Positions 36,720-49,045 of a DNA stretch of 64,000 nucleotides are shown here, piece after piece. The DNA is from Tribonema minus. Its lineage: Eukaryota > Sar > Xanthophyceae > Tribonematales > Tribonemataceae. Position 1 is the stretch's first letter; every line of letters starts with the position of its first letter. The stretch covers positions 1-64,000 of the forward strand of contig JAFCMP010000423.1 in assembly GCA_017506865.1 (NCBI GenBank), written 5' to 3'. A program made the position numbers and the translations under genes. A model generated the notes under the pieces. The model searched no databases. It had not been told where the DNA came from and worked only from the letters and a program-made list of their open reading frames with translations.

Positions 36720-37941
36720 GTCGCTCCCCCGGTGGAGCGCTCGCGACTGCCGTTGGACGGGGAAAACCGCGGACTGCTGCCGCCGCCGCCATTGACAGCG
36801 GCAGCAGCAGCTGAGCCGTTGCTGGTGGCAGCGCTCCGCTGACCGCGGCGCATGGCGTCGATGGTGTCGCTGGTGATGTGGTACGCAGCGGGCAGAAACG
36901 CGTTGAAGCCCAGTATGAGGTCGTCGTTGCCGCCAAAGATGCTGCACACGCGCCGCACGACGCCCTCCGGTGGGAGCTCTCCCTGCTTGTAAAGCTGCAA
37001 GACAGAGGTACCCGCAATGTCCAGGGTTAGTGATCGGCGGCATCAGCGCTGACTGGCTGAGGGGTGACCTCACTTTTGAGTCCAATAGTGCCGATGGGCG
37101 ACGACACATTTGCCGTCAGGTGTGGTCCTATGCGCTAATCATTGCCCCTCGCATAGCCAGATACGATTGCATGGATGCACCTATACAACAAGCTTGGAGT
37201 GAGGTTTGCACCTCAGGGCGTCTACTGAGAATTTGGTCAACGTCAGTAAAGGAGTAATGGCATACTTATTTGATTCATGTACAAGTCACAAGACTGATGA
37301 ACTTGCCAATCTGCAGTTTGGTTCTGGACTTCAGCAACATTTTCGACTATCAGAAACAGGTCAGGGGTTCATTACTGCATGGTAGCCATTGTCATATATG
37401 CGAAGTGGAGTGCTGCTATTGAAGTAGCAATTGACCTAGCTCATCACGTCAGAATTGCACTAAGTGCGCCATTGTATCTTCATACATGTCACGCTTACCG
37501 CAGCATCGCGTGTTCACTACTATGAGTGGGTGACTCACAACTTTAACACCCACTTAATTGGCTGCAGTGATCAGTGAGTCACAACTTCAACACCCACATA
37601 GTCGCCGCAGCCAACAGTGCTTCAACCTGAACACAGCTGCTGTACCACTACTTCAATCACTTGAAACAGTTCAGGCCATCAGCGTTCAGCTGCACTCACG
37701 TTGATGATGTCGAGAAACTCGCGGTAGATGGCGGGCTGCTCCTTGTAAACGGTGCGAACGCGGTTCAGGTACATGTAAGCGTCATCAATGCTCCGCGCCC
37801 CATCTGCATCATTGTCCTCCTCATCGTCTCCCCCTGCTTCCCCCTCACTCTCCCCCCTTTCCCTTCTCTGCCCCCCCCCACTTCTGCCCGGCCTGGCAGT
37901 TCCTCTTCTGTTGGCGCTTTGCTGGCTGCTGAGGCCTGCGC

Positions 37942-37972
<31 letters not shown>

Positions 37973-40900
37973 GCTGCTGCCAGACTTCCTGTGCGAGCGC
38001 GATGAGCTGCCGCCCGGCCCTGAAGAACCCGATCGCTGCTGCTGCTGCTGCTGCTGCGAAGCGCGCTGCTGCTGCGACCGCCTGCCGCCGCTGCTGCTGC
38101 TGCTGACGCGCGCCGCCGACTGCGCAGCGTGCGCGCCGCCCCCGCCGCCGCCGCCTCCGCCGCCGCCATAGCCACCTGAGCTCGACCGCGAGCGCTGCGC
38201 CGCCGCCGGCGCGTATGGCGCCGCAGCAGCGCCGCCGCTGTCGCCGAGGCGTGCGCTGCGCGCCATTTGCTGGAAGCGCGGGATGTCGGCCTCCGTGAAT
38301 CGCAGCGGCTGTGGCAGGAACGAGTTGAGGCCCATGACCAGGTGCGGGCGCCCCTCGAATAGCTCGACCACTTGGCAGATGACCATGGCCGGGGGCGCTG
38401 TCGGGTCTCTGAAGACCTGATCAAAGTTCAACAATGACAGCAAGTATTGAGTTGTCAGCAAGCTCGATCATGACAGCAAGTATGGGGGTTGTCAACATTG
38501 GTCATCGTGATGTACGGTCAACTCACAACATCGTACCTGGTGGTGCCATTATTCGACGTGCACGTTGTGGAATGGCGTCGTGACGACAGTCGAGACAAGC
38601 TCCTTTCAACCGCTCCACGTGTGCCAGCATATCATCCTGCACTGTACACCACATTTTGTGTCTTGTTCTACTAGTGAGTATCGCTTGCGTCAAATGCCCG
38701 AGGTGATTGGCGTCAAGCTTGCTACCAGGATCTCCACGTATCTTATGACAAATAGAACATGTCTCAATGCGCAGTAAAAATCAACCCCGTCGCAAACTGG
38801 AATCTCTCTCTCCCGAACTTTGTAATCAGCACCTTAGGGTTAGGGTTAGGGTTAGGGTTGCCACGCACGTCCTTGAGAAAGTGCACACGTTGAGTTGAGG
38901 TAAGGCGAGGATCGAAAGCTCAACTTCTACTTTAAACTAGATAATTGACACAGATGGGCCTAGTGCCCTATCATCAGCATCTATGAGATACTTTCTTCTG
39001 TTGCATCTGTCGCATTGCAGCATTTTGCACATATATGCTGTACCTGTTTACTCACCTTGACGGCCTTCACAAACTGGTCGTAGATTTGCGGCTTGTCCAG
39101 AAACTCCGCTTTCACCTGATCCAGGTACTGCAGCGCATCGTACACCGTCACTGTCGCCACACTTCCTGCTCCGCCACCCCCACCCCCCTGCGCACCGCCA
39201 CCAGCTGCTGCTGCTGCGCGCTGAGCACTGCTGCCTGCTGCTGCTGCTGCTGCCGCTGCGCCGGCGCCGCTCGCCGTGCGATGGCCCTGCGGCGGCGGCA
39301 CCTGCGCCACTGGCCTGCGCCCCTGCTGCTGGTGCTGCTGCTGGTGCTGCTGCTGGTGCTGCTGCTGGTGCTGGTGCTGCTGCTGCTGCTGGTGCTGGTG
39401 CTGCTGGTGCTGGTGCTGCTGCTGATGGGACTGCGCCGCACGCCCCCTCTCCCCCCCGCCACCATAGTACGGCTGCTGCCACATGCCCGACTCCCCCCCT
39501 TGAGAAGCCGCCCTGCCGTTGTTGGCACCCGAGTAATTGGGCATCGCGGAATTGGGGCGTGCGTTGTGCGCGCTGCCACCGCCGGCCGCAGCTGCAGCAG
39601 CGGCGGCGGCGGGCTTTGCGGTGCGCGCCTGGGCAGTTATGCTTTCTACAGTTACATCCGGCGGCAGGAATGCGTTGAAGCCGCGAAGGAGTTGCGGGTG
39701 GCCGTGGAAGAGCTTCACAACGCGGCCCACCGTCTCCGCGGTCTCCACGTGCTCTGTGCGGTACGCCTGCCGCAGTGGCGTGGAGCGGTGTGCACCAGAA
39801 GCAACAGTTGGGGTTGGGGTAACGCTTCAGACACCCTACGTTTTGAAACTTTGACAGGGCATGTGAAACGCGACCTGGGCATGCAACGGCAGAGGCGTGT
39901 GCTGAGGTGCTCAAGATCGCGTACATAGTGCTCTTCAAACATGCGTAGCGTGCCTGCCGCCTAGCCCCAGCCAGCCCCCATGCAGTACTATATACATTTG
40001 GCTTGTCGTGCAACAGCAGTGAAAGCTGCACATCCATGATGGACGTTGCCACAAGCAGAATCGTCAGTTTCAATTGGCGACACAGCGGTGTTCCAGAGCT
40101 TCTACACTATGCGGCGACGCGAGCGTCATTATTGCTGCCGCCAGACATTGCCTTAGCCAGCACGCAGCCACACTCAGCACAGCGGCGCAACAGTGCCAGC
40201 GTGCACCACGGCGGTCGAGGCCATCCTGTTCCTCACCTTCATGATGTCTACAAACTCCATGTACACGTGTGGGGAGTCCAGAAACTCCAGCCGAACCATC
40301 TCCAAGTACTGCAGCGCAACATCAACTTCAACATCCGGCTCCTCCGCTGCCAGTGGGGGGTGCGCTCGCACCGGTGAGGGGCGCAGCGGCGCAGCATTTG
40401 CCGTACGCGCTGTCACCGGCGCCTGTCCGTATGACGCTCTCTCAGTGCCCATTGATATCGACGGTGGGTGCAGACTCTGCTGCAGAGATGGCGTGTGCTG
40501 GTGCTGCCTGGGGGCTGGCTGCTGTGTCCTTGATGCCTGTTGGCGTTCATGAAATTCGTATATGACCATTGCAATGGGTTCAGGTGAGATTGAGTGGGAT
40601 GGTTGGTGCATGGGGACATGCCAAAGACAGCAAGCAATTTGTGTCACTGTCTCGGTGACAGCTCACAGGTGATGGAGCTGCAGAGCGGAAGGTGCTGCCA
40701 CGCCAACACCAACAACTGGTGCCAGCAACGGAAAGCACACTGCTGCTGACCGCTACAGCATCGATTACGACCAACCCCGCCGCAGGGGGTCCAGGGTCGG
40801 TTGTTAATGACTGAAGTTGACACGCACAAACCGAGCATGGCAACACTCGGCACACTGACCATTCGCTCTACAAACGATTTTTCGTGATGAAAAGGCACAT

Positions 40901-41025
40901 GCGCAAGTCCCTGGCCCGGCAGGCCATCTTCGCCGTAGCGACTCATGATCTCTCTCCATGTTGCTGCTGCTGAAGTTCGACTGGCACCACTAAGCACTCA
41001 CCTCCGTTCTGTTGCCACTGGCCAT
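32005..41025 (-). CDS. SIN3: SIN3 transcriptional co-repressor (about 1882 aa, 6 exons)
   Basis: Exons (high to low): 41002-41025, 40237-40536, 39056-39766, 37700-38416, 35944-36994, 32005-34850; phases agree and the total divides by three. The first exon (MASGNRTE) is the least certain. Four PAH domains lie at about residues 78-143 (DVALQYLEMVRLEFLDSPHV), 313-378, 552-621 and 777-842. The HDAC-interaction region (about 1112-1325) has CTPSYWALPP, PPPLCSGRGG, VLNDVWVSMP and RHIFRVEDERFELDVMI. The Sin3 C-terminal domain follows (FEDATRRMMGGDAYLFCTLD, about 1620-1685). Linkers are Ala, Gly, Ser, Gln and His/Gln tracts, with an Ala-rich stretch near the C-terminus. SIN3 scaffolds histone deacetylases to repressed promoters; PAHs bind short helices of DNA-binding repressors. 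PAH1-3 are each split by a phase 0 intron at the same place. Confidence 0.93.
36686..36718. repeat. (CTG)11 trinucleotide repeat coding for polyglutamine in SIN3
   Basis: Eleven uninterrupted CTG units on the plus strand read as CAG on the coding strand, within a run of 12 Gln between PAH3 and PAH4. A His/Gln tract of similar kind lies at about 39320-39425. Both are candidates for length variation. Confidence 0.9.
38834..38860. repeat. Interstitial telomere-like repeat in a SIN3 intron
   Basis: Four TTAGGG units in a row lie in the intron between exons 3 and 4 of SIN3. Orientation is opposite to the terminal array. Confidence 0.9.
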
Positions 41026-41447
41026 GTTGCTGCTGTTGTGAAGTTTATGGTTCGTAAAAGAACTCTCAGCAGCTGCGCCAGCAGCAGAGGAAGTCGAGCG
41101 CAAGACGCGCTCAGGCGTGCAAACCGCAGTCGAGCTTTGCCAACGGTGGATTTTGGCGCTGTGGCTGTTCGAGAGCTCCAGTCAACGAACTAGGCGCGGC
41201 TCCGTCGGGTTCATGGTCACGCATCCTACACCTGCACGCGCTGCCGCTGCCTTTGTGTCCCTCTGTGTCGCTCTGTGTCGGATTTCAGCCAAAACTTCTT
41301 GCCCTAGCCCAATGGTTCACATCTAGGTCCAGGGCCTGCATGTGAGGGTTTGGGGGTTACTAGGCAAAAAAAGCTAAACCACGCTCGCTCATCATGGTGG
41401 GGATGTGTCCCATGAGTCATGACGCTATCGACACTGGTGGTTGATGA
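41026..41447. other. Upstream region of SIN3
   Basis: This is probable promoter sequence for the minus-strand SIN3 gene and the 3' flank of the next minus-strand frame. No defined motif beyond scattered TGAAGTT is placed. Confidence 0.4.
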
Positions 41448-42169
41448 TCATTTCACTCCTGTCCAAGGAATCGAAGCAAGCCACTCTTCTGCTTTCAGTC
41501 CGCGCACCGCGACGGCCTGTCTGCCAGGGGCCTGAGCATCAGCATGCCAGTCAAATGATTCCAGTGCTTCAAACACGGCACAATCTGCAATGCTTTCGTT
41601 GTCAAATGATGGTACGTCATGTAACGCCAGCACTTCTTCAGCCTGCGTCGCAGTCATGTTAAACAGACGTCCTGCCACGCCGCCATCAGGTCGCTGCAGG
41701 CGCTGCAGCCACGTTAACAATTGTTAGTCTTGTACAGTAAGCCTCGCGCTTCTGTCACTGCATGGTCACGCAGGCTCGCCAGCGTTACCGCCATGGAGCG
41801 GTTCATCGCTCTTTGCACACGAGCGGCTGCAGCACCGCCGCCGCGCGCGCTGCCGCTGCCGCTGTGCATCACACCGCTGCCGCTGCGAACCGCGCCGTCA
41901 CCATCGCATGTGCTGCCACTGACACCATGAGGCGCGCCGCTGCTGGCGTTGTGCGCCGTGCTCTGTTGGTCATCGATGAATGTCACGTTCGATGGTGGCG
42001 CAATGAAGCAAAGCACCACATCAGACCAGCCCTCGTCAGAATGCCAATACTGGCGCGGTTCATCAGGGTCCTGCTGCGTGGGTAGACGCGATGGGCCAAT
42101 CGCATTGCCATTCTGCTTACCTGCCCTGCCAGTGCAATGCACCATGGCATCAAAATCCATGACGCGCAT
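41448..42169 (-). CDS. Unrecognised protein-coding frames upstream of SIN3
   Basis: Two adjoining minus-strand frames look coding but match no family I know. The first (41714-42169) starts MRVMDFDAMVHCTGR and has DPDEPRQYWHSDEGWSDVVL, a Ser/Gly-rich stretch and RVQRAMNRSMAVTLASLRD. The second (41448-41720) has MTATQAEEVLALHDVPSF then ADCAVFEALESFDWHAD and ends EEWLASIPWTGVK. They could be exons of one gene or decayed pieces; no convincing splice pair joins them. They lie between SIN3 and a Ty3/gypsy-type fossil on the same strand, so they could also be a poorly recognised part of that element. The function is unknown. Confidence 0.35.
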
Positions 42170-42311
42170 TGCCTAACACAGCCTGAGCAGCTTGCGGTTG
42201 TGCCCAGTGGTCATGAAACGTCAGCAACCACCTGAGCGCTGCTGCGTCTGATACCAAGTGTCACTGGGTTGCCGCACACATAGGGGGTACAGTGGTCGAT
42301 TGCGAGCTAGG

Positions 42312-43804
42312 CACTCCAGCGCTATTGCGCCCATGTGTGAGTCTAGCTGAGAGGTCAACTTGCTGAAGTAGCCAACTACTACTTCGCGTACCTCCTCCCC
42401 TTCTCAAAGTCGACTGTCAGCGCCCCGTTGTTACGCATGGCAATCTGGTGTGTAGTGGCCATCTATTTCAATGAGAGGTCGAAGCTGTCTTAGCACGCCG
42501 GCCACCGCTGTCTTTGACGCGTCAGCATAGAGCACAAAGGGCAATTTGAAGCCCGGGTGCATGACCATGCTGGTGCCACACATCACTCCTTGAGCTACAT
42601 CACTCCTTGAGCTGCCTGTCGCTTCGCGTGCCACCCTACATGCATGTACTTACTGGTAGCTTTGGTGAGAACTATGCATTCTTTCTGAAGTCTTCCATGT
42701 GACAGCGGTAGTATTTGAAGCAGCCCATTACGGTCTGCATCTACATCTTGTCTGGCCTCTCCGACGCCACCACCTGCGGCGATATGTCCATCATGGCATA
42801 GGCCTTGGCTGTGTCTGGGCGCACTTCTCCTGTGCCAACGAATAATGTGTCCCAGAAACTTGACATTATTTGTGCTTGAACAGCTTAGGGTCAGGGTTAA
42901 AGTTGCACTTGTGACACGCCACACTCATGTTCGCTGCGCGGATCTGCGTAGCTCGTCGTCAAGCTGCTTGCTGTACTCATCGACTGACTTGCTGTAGATG
43001 AGCAAATCATCTATGTACGTACACCATGCCGCGTGACACCATTGCTTCGCGAAGCACATGGTGCACGAGATGCGTAAAGTGCCGCGGCAAGTGGACAAGA
43101 CCAAATGGCACCACTGTGTACTGGGAGTGTACTACGCGCAGCTCGGCACACAAAACGCTGTCTTTGCGTTGGCGGGCTCAGCAAGTGAGATCTGGTAGTA
43201 GCCTGCCGCCAGGTGAATTGATGACATGACCTTTGCTCTGCGCACGTTTTGCAGCATACCATTGATGTCAAGAAGGCCGTGACGGAGTTGAGGTTGCACA
43301 AGTCAACGCAGAACCTAACCTTGCCATTCTGATAGACAAGCACTGAGTTGCCTGCTCACCGGACGCCACCTCATGGCCGCGTTGCAGCGTGGCCCTGACA
43401 TGGTCCATGATGCAATCTGCCTCTTTGCATGCTCAATGCCGCATGGCGGACCTAACCTTATCAGCTGTTGCTGTTGGCGGTTTGGTTGCGCAGCGACCGC
43501 TATATGTCCTTCTGGCATCTATATGCCACATGGCGGCCTAGCCTTATCAGCTGTTGTGGTTGGCGGTTTGGCTGCGCAGCCACCGCTATATGTCCTACTG
43601 GCATCTCAGGTCAGTGCAGCAAGCGTTCTTAGTGTCGGCAGCAAACACATCCATGTTTGCGTGCAGCCCCCATAGCATCTCATGTATGAGCGGCTCACCG
43701 TCCAACGCCTTGCGCAGCATGGGGTTCACGCCCCCGTCTAGCAGGAGCATCTCGCGAAGATCATTGATGCGCATGTCGTCACGCTGCCGCCACGAGTGCC
43801 GCAT
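42312..43804 (-). mobile_element. Ty3/gypsy-type retroelement fossil 1 (pol fragment)
   Basis: Pieces of one pol region are read on the minus strand. They comprise the segment before reverse transcriptase (LREMLLLDGGVNPML), a reverse transcriptase part (YQNGKVRFCVDLCNLNS, KFLGHII) and an RNase H part (FVLYADASKTAVAGVL). The pieces match the larger plus-strand element at 45.3-53.2 kb closely enough to be the same family. The copy is broken, with at least about five interruptions, and looks the older of the two. No LTR is recognised. Boundaries are approximate. Confidence 0.75.
43436..43608. repeat. Tandem duplication, two units of about 87 bp, inside fossil 1
   Basis: The unit starting ATGCCGCATGGCGG at 43436 recurs as ATGCCACATGGCGG at 43523, with several substitutions. 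It is more diverged than the 87-base duplication near 27.1 kb. Confidence 0.8.
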
Positions 43805-43849
43805 GCGCTATAGCCGTGTTACAATTTTGGGTATGCACCTTGGTTAGCA

Positions 43850-45290
43850 AGGGTGCATACCACCAGTTCTGAGTACCAAGGGTGCTTTATGATGTCACAA
43901 CTTGGGGGTATTCTAGGGGATTGTCAAACTCTAGCCCTGGGAGCTTCTAGTCACTCAGATTCACTTGTCTACATAGGCTGGCTAGGGTCACCAACACCAT
44001 GTGATCCATGCATGACATTCTGTGTGACTTTCATCCAGTATATCTTTTGTTGTGCTTCTTTCTGTCTGAGGCTGTTCCAAGACGATGCATGTCACTCCTT
44101 CATGAATTGTCCCCTCAAATATGGTCAGCTTGCATGTTTTATGTAAAAACTGGCAACCCAGAGGTCTATTACTACCACACGTACCCCTGCACTCGCTATC
44201 ACGGCCATGCCCTGTTGCTCTGCTTGTTTTCATCGAGCCAAAATCAACTACCAGTTCAACTTCGACCCCTGGCCGTGCCCGTGTGCGCGTTGACTGGGCT
44301 AGGCTGGCTGACCGCTGTGCTCCCGCGGCAGCCACGTTGCTGTGCCTAGGCAGCGGTGCCAGTGCAACCCTACCAAAGTCCACCTGGGGGCACACTCACA
44401 CTCTAGTTTTGAACTAGCACTAGCTCTAGCACTACTAGACGGCATCAAAAACCCCAGGCCCGGGCACTAGAGAGGACGTGGTTGCACTTGGTGGTCAACA
44501 CATACCTAACTGGGGGCACTCTCCAGTGAAAGTGGCCAAGAGTGGACTTCAGCGCTTTGCGAAAGAAGGGGGTAGGTTGAGTGCATGCTTGATGCGCTTC
44601 AGTCCACCATGACCCTAACCCTAACCCTAACCCTCACCCTCACCCCTCACCTTGAGCTCTCTTCGTTGATGGGCAAGTGTGCCCAGCCGGCGGAAACAGC
44701 TCTGTTGCCGCCGCGCCTGGCATAGACGGCCCAGGAAGTCAGCCAGCGGATGCCGCTTAGACAGGCTAGTGATGCCTAGCGGACGCCTACGTGAGGCAGG
44801 CAACAGCAATGCGTTGCACTCGGCCGCCAGACGCTGGGCGTCCAGTGGTCGGCGAGAGCTCTAGGGCGCGCGTGCACGTAGTGTGGCGTCACGCGGAGGC
44901 CGGGACGGCCGCACCTCGCCACCCCTTCTTACTAGTACTAGCTACATAGCCTAGACAGGCCAGAAGTGCCTTGAGAGCACCCACCATATAGCAGAGTGTA
45001 CCCAAGCGGAGAGCCTCTGCCAAGCGGTGGACGCGATCAGATTGTGACTGGCATGCTCGTTGGCTAGACGTGGTGCCTTGACAATCTGATAACTCGTACT
45101 TCGTCACTGAAATTGGCTACGGACTGAGTACCAGCCCTCAACGCGATGACACACTGACAAGCCCATCAAACTTCAACTTCAACAGCGAGCTGACAACGTT
45201 GTACACTACGACCGACGAACTTTCACAACGTGGCTCCGCCTGATCCATCTTTGAACCCTTCCTTGCGCGGCAGTTTCATGCGTGAGCGTG
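43850..45290. other. Spacer between the two retroelement fossils
   Basis: No gene or LTR pair is recognised. A telomere-like tract of CCCTAA and CCCTCA units lies at 44612-44650. The last part may be the untranslated leader of the plus-strand element. Confidence 0.5.
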
Positions 45291-45303
45291 GCGCGACGCC
45301 ACC

Positions 45304-46898
45304 ATGCCTTCATCGTCAGGCAAATCAAAGCGCAAGAGCAGCTCGGGATCATCCCGCAAGGGCACCGGGCTCAAGCTGGTCGAGCACGGGCCGGTTAAGC
45401 CGCCTTCACGGAAGAGCGGCAAGTGCAGGCAGGATGGCCAGCGTGACGGCGGGTTTGCCGGCTTCAACCCTGCGGCCATAGGCCGCAACCGTAGTGCTAG
45501 CGACGCTGGCAGTACCGCTGCGGCGCACCGCGGCGCTGGACTGCGCGCCGCTGGCATGGGCGGCGGTGATAAAGGATCCGGCGCTGGCGGCGCGCGCGGA
45601 AATGCCACTGGCGCACGTGCTGGCAGTAGCGGCGCGTGCGGTAGCGCCATCGGCGTGGGCAGCGGCGCTGGCGGTGCGCGCGCAGGTGCTGGCGCTAGCG
45701 GCGCGGACGGAAGCGCCATGGGTGCGGGCAATGGCGTTAGCAGCGCGGGCGGCGGTGCCAACGGCGCAGGGGGAGGCCGGGATCGGTGGCGCCGACGGCG
45801 CGGGCAGCGGCGCTACTGGCGCGGGCGGTGGCGTCAGCGGTGCAAGCGGCGGCGCTAGTGGCGCGGGCATTGGCGCTGGCAGTGCCGCTGGTGGAGCGCG
45901 CTGCGGTACCAGCTGCACGCGCAGCGGTGCCGGCGGCGCGAGCACTGGTGCTGTGCTGCGTGACGCCGAACAACGCGCCGGCGACGCAGGCGGGAATGGC
46001 GACAGGAGCGGTGGTGGCAGCGCAGAACGCGGCGCAGGCGGCGAGGTGTCGGATACGGAGGTTGACACGGACGAGGAAGTCGACGCCCTCCACGACTTCC
46101 GCCAGTACTGCGAGGAGGTGTGCCTCACGCACACGGCAGCCCTGAAGGCTGCGGTCGACGACAAGGCGCGGCTGCTCGCCGCTTTGCACGTCCTAGACAC
46201 GCAGTATGCGAAATCCATGCCGGGGGCGCCAGACGCGGGCACACATAGAGGTGCCTTTCTCCACAGTGGCCACTCCAAGGAATCGGGACGGCTGCAGGAC
46301 CTCATCGTGGTGCAGAGCGAGACCATCATCGCCGAGGACGCGCGCGTGCGGGCCTTGGGCGAGCGGCTGCCGCGCATGGCAAAGATGCAGTACAGCAAGC
46401 ACCGTGGTGGCGACAGCGGTAACAACGCGGTGCAGGAGTGGCTGGACCGGGGCCACGCGGTTGCGGCACTTGAGCAGCTGCTTGAGCACGGGCTCAAAGT
46501 CGCCTACTCCGGTCTTGGCGGCCGACGCGCGAGCGCTGCCGGCAGCAGCGCTGCTAGCGGCGGCGGAAGCGCGTCTACTAGTACTGGCGGCGCCGGAGAG
46601 GGATCTGCGCAAGGGCTGCCGTGCGACGGCGGCGGCGGCGGCGGCGCCACCAACGACGGCTTGCCTCACGCCTGGCTGCCCGGCGAGTCAGCGCTCAGCG
46701 ATGGCGGCAGCGACAGCGGCCATGTTCCGGGCACGCGGCTTCAAAGGAAAGGCCGGCGCGCGCACAAGGTTGGCCACAAGCACTGCGTGCGCCGCGGCGA
46801 CGATGGCAATGACGGCAGCAGCAGCGGCAGCGGCGGCGCCAGCAGCGGCGACGACGGCGGCGATGGTAGCGGTGGCGGCAGCAGCGACGGCGGCGACG

Positions 46899-46937
<39 letters not shown>

Positions 46938-48430
46938 ACAGCAGCAGCAGCAGCAGCAGTAGTGGTGACAGCGGCGACGATTCAAGCGACGACGGCAGTT
47001 CGTGCCGCCGCCTCAAGCACAAGCGCAGGCGCGACGGCAAGTGCAAACGTTACGCCACACACTCTAGCAAGCACCACAAGAGCAAGCAGCACGAGCACGA
47101 CGTGCGCCACTCTTGCGACGCAAAACGTCGCTCCGCCATGTCAGTCGTCAAGCGCAACGCCGCTATCAGGGGCATCGCGCTACAGCTGGACATCAACAAC
47201 GGCCCCTGCGCGGACAGCTTCGCCATGCTGGAGGAGCGCTGCATACAGGACGGCTTGGTACTTGCCGGTGACAACAAGCTGGTAATACTAGTAGAGCACA
47301 TCGTACAAAACATGAAGAACCGCCCGGACGACCGGCAGCAGATATGCGGTGTGCGGTTCCCGGACAGCAACGGGATCACCACTTTCTTCGAGATGTGCGC
47401 AGACTACGAGTGGTGCAAGGCGGCACTGATCCACCACTTTGACAGCCCGCAGCAGCGCGAGAGAGCGTGGCATGGGTTGCTGCTACTGGTGCGTGCGCCG
47501 GGCCAGCACCCGCTCAAGTACAGAAACATGGTCCTCGCGGCGGTGCGCGCTGCCGCGAAAACTACGGACTCGCAGAGCTATGAGGCTTTGACGCGGGGGA
47601 TGCCGAAGCAGGTGCTTGCGGTGCTAGAGGAGCAGAAGATCAAATCCCGTCTGACCCGCGGCGACACATCTCTAGATCACGCCATCACGGTCGCCGCCGA
47701 CACCTACAACGCTCAGCTTGCCAAGGCGCAGCGCGACTACCCGGTGGCAGCGCTCAGCGGGCACCTGTCGGCTGCACAGGCCAAAGACGTTCTCGACGTG
47801 GTCACGATGGAGAATTGCATGGCCAAGGCGTACTTGGCATCCCTGCCTGGTCACCGCTTGGGGGGCGACCTTGGCAGGCATGATGGCAGGCGCGCCGATC
47901 GGCAGGGGGAGGGGCGCAGAGACAGGCGCGGGCCACGCCTGAGGGCGTTTGGGGCGCGCGACGGCGTCCCGAAGCGGGCCCCATTCATGTGCTGGGCGTG
48001 CAAGCGCCTTGTCGAGAACGCCGACACGGGGGACCATCATGGCACGCAGGAGTGCTTGGACTGGTCCAGGCGGTACAAGCAATACACCCACTACGACGCC
48101 TGCCGTGACACCTGCCTGGAGGTGGGGCGCCTTCAACTCAAGTTGGACAGGTTGGGTGGCGACGCATCCAAGCTCAAGGACGACCCCAGCTCCATGCTTA
48201 GCCGACCTATGCACGAGTGCACGCCTCGGGGGCCGCCAAGCGGCAGCTTTACCCCGCGGGAGGGTTGCGACAGGAGTAACAACGGTGGGCGCGGCGGCGG
48301 GTGCGGTGGTCGGGGCGCTGACCATCGCCAGGACGGAGGACGCGCTGGCTACTACTCACTCAGGGCGTGGCGGTGGCCGCGAGCGCGGGCGCGGAGACAG
48401 TCAGGAGCGCCGCCGCGACGAGGATCGTGA
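45304..48430 (+). mobile_element. Retroelement 2: gag-like region
   Basis: A long frame has an Ala/Gly-rich N-terminal half, a Ser tract (about 46900-46960) and a basic stretch. It continues into a capsid-like part with FFEMCADYEWCKAALIHHF and RAWHGLLLLVRAPGQHPLKY, the kind of sequence seen in Ty3/gypsy gag. A zinc-knuckle-like Cys/His set (CWACKRL then HHGTQEC) lies at about 47988-48053, with wider spacing than the usual CCHC. A second overlapping frame begins before this one ends; Ty3/gypsy elements are known to use frameshifting or read-through between gag and pol. Confidence 0.6.
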
Positions 48431-48569
48431 TCGCGGGCGCACGCGCGACGATCACCAACGCGCGCGCGGCGATGGGGATCGCCGTGGTGGGAATGACCAA
48501 CGCCGCCGAGGTGAGAGTTTGCCGCCGAGCGCGCGCGTTGCGGCGGTGGTTGCCGGCGACGCGCAGCAG

Positions 48570-49045
48570 CGCTCAACTAGTGGCGGGGCAAGGGGAGGCC
48601 AGCGTGGCAGGGGTATGCAGGCGTGTGCAGCTGCGCAGCAGCGCGCTGATGGGGCGGCTGATGTCGGGGCGCAGCAGCGCTCAGCTAGTGCAGCACCAGC
48701 TACAGCTCGCGTGCAGCAGCGCTCAGATGATGGTGTGCGCGCGCAGCAGCGCTCCGATGGCGCGCGTGTGCAGCAGCGCTCTGACGGGAATGGCGCACGC
48801 ATGCAGCAGCGCTCAGATGATGGTGTGCGTGCGCAGCAGCGCTCCAATGGCGCGCGTGTGCAGCAGCGCTCAGAGAGTAATGTGCGCGTGCAGCATGGTG
48901 TGCAGCAGTGCTCAAATGGCGACGACATGCGTGCGCAGCAGCGCTCAGATGGCAACACGTGCTTGCAACAGCGCTCAGGCAGTGCTGGCACGCAGTCTCG
49001 CGCCGATGAGGCTGGCGCGCAGCAGCGCGCATCACGTGTAGTGGT
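48570..49045 (+). repeat. Retroelement 2: (x)QQRSDG-coding short tandem repeats
   Basis: A GCGCAGCAGCGCTC-like unit recurs more than a dozen times at spacing of about 27-45 bases. In the open frame it reads as repeats of QQRSDG with variable joiners (for example VRAQQRSDGARVQQRSDG), rich in Gln, Arg and Ser. It is followed by a polyproline stretch (about 49195-49260). It looks like a disordered linker before the methyltransferase domain. Confidence 0.8.

Noticed and set aside
45406-46497. Long minus-strand frame opposite the retroelement gag-like region
   Set aside because: It mirrors the Ala/Gly-rich repeats of the plus strand and has no domain of its own.
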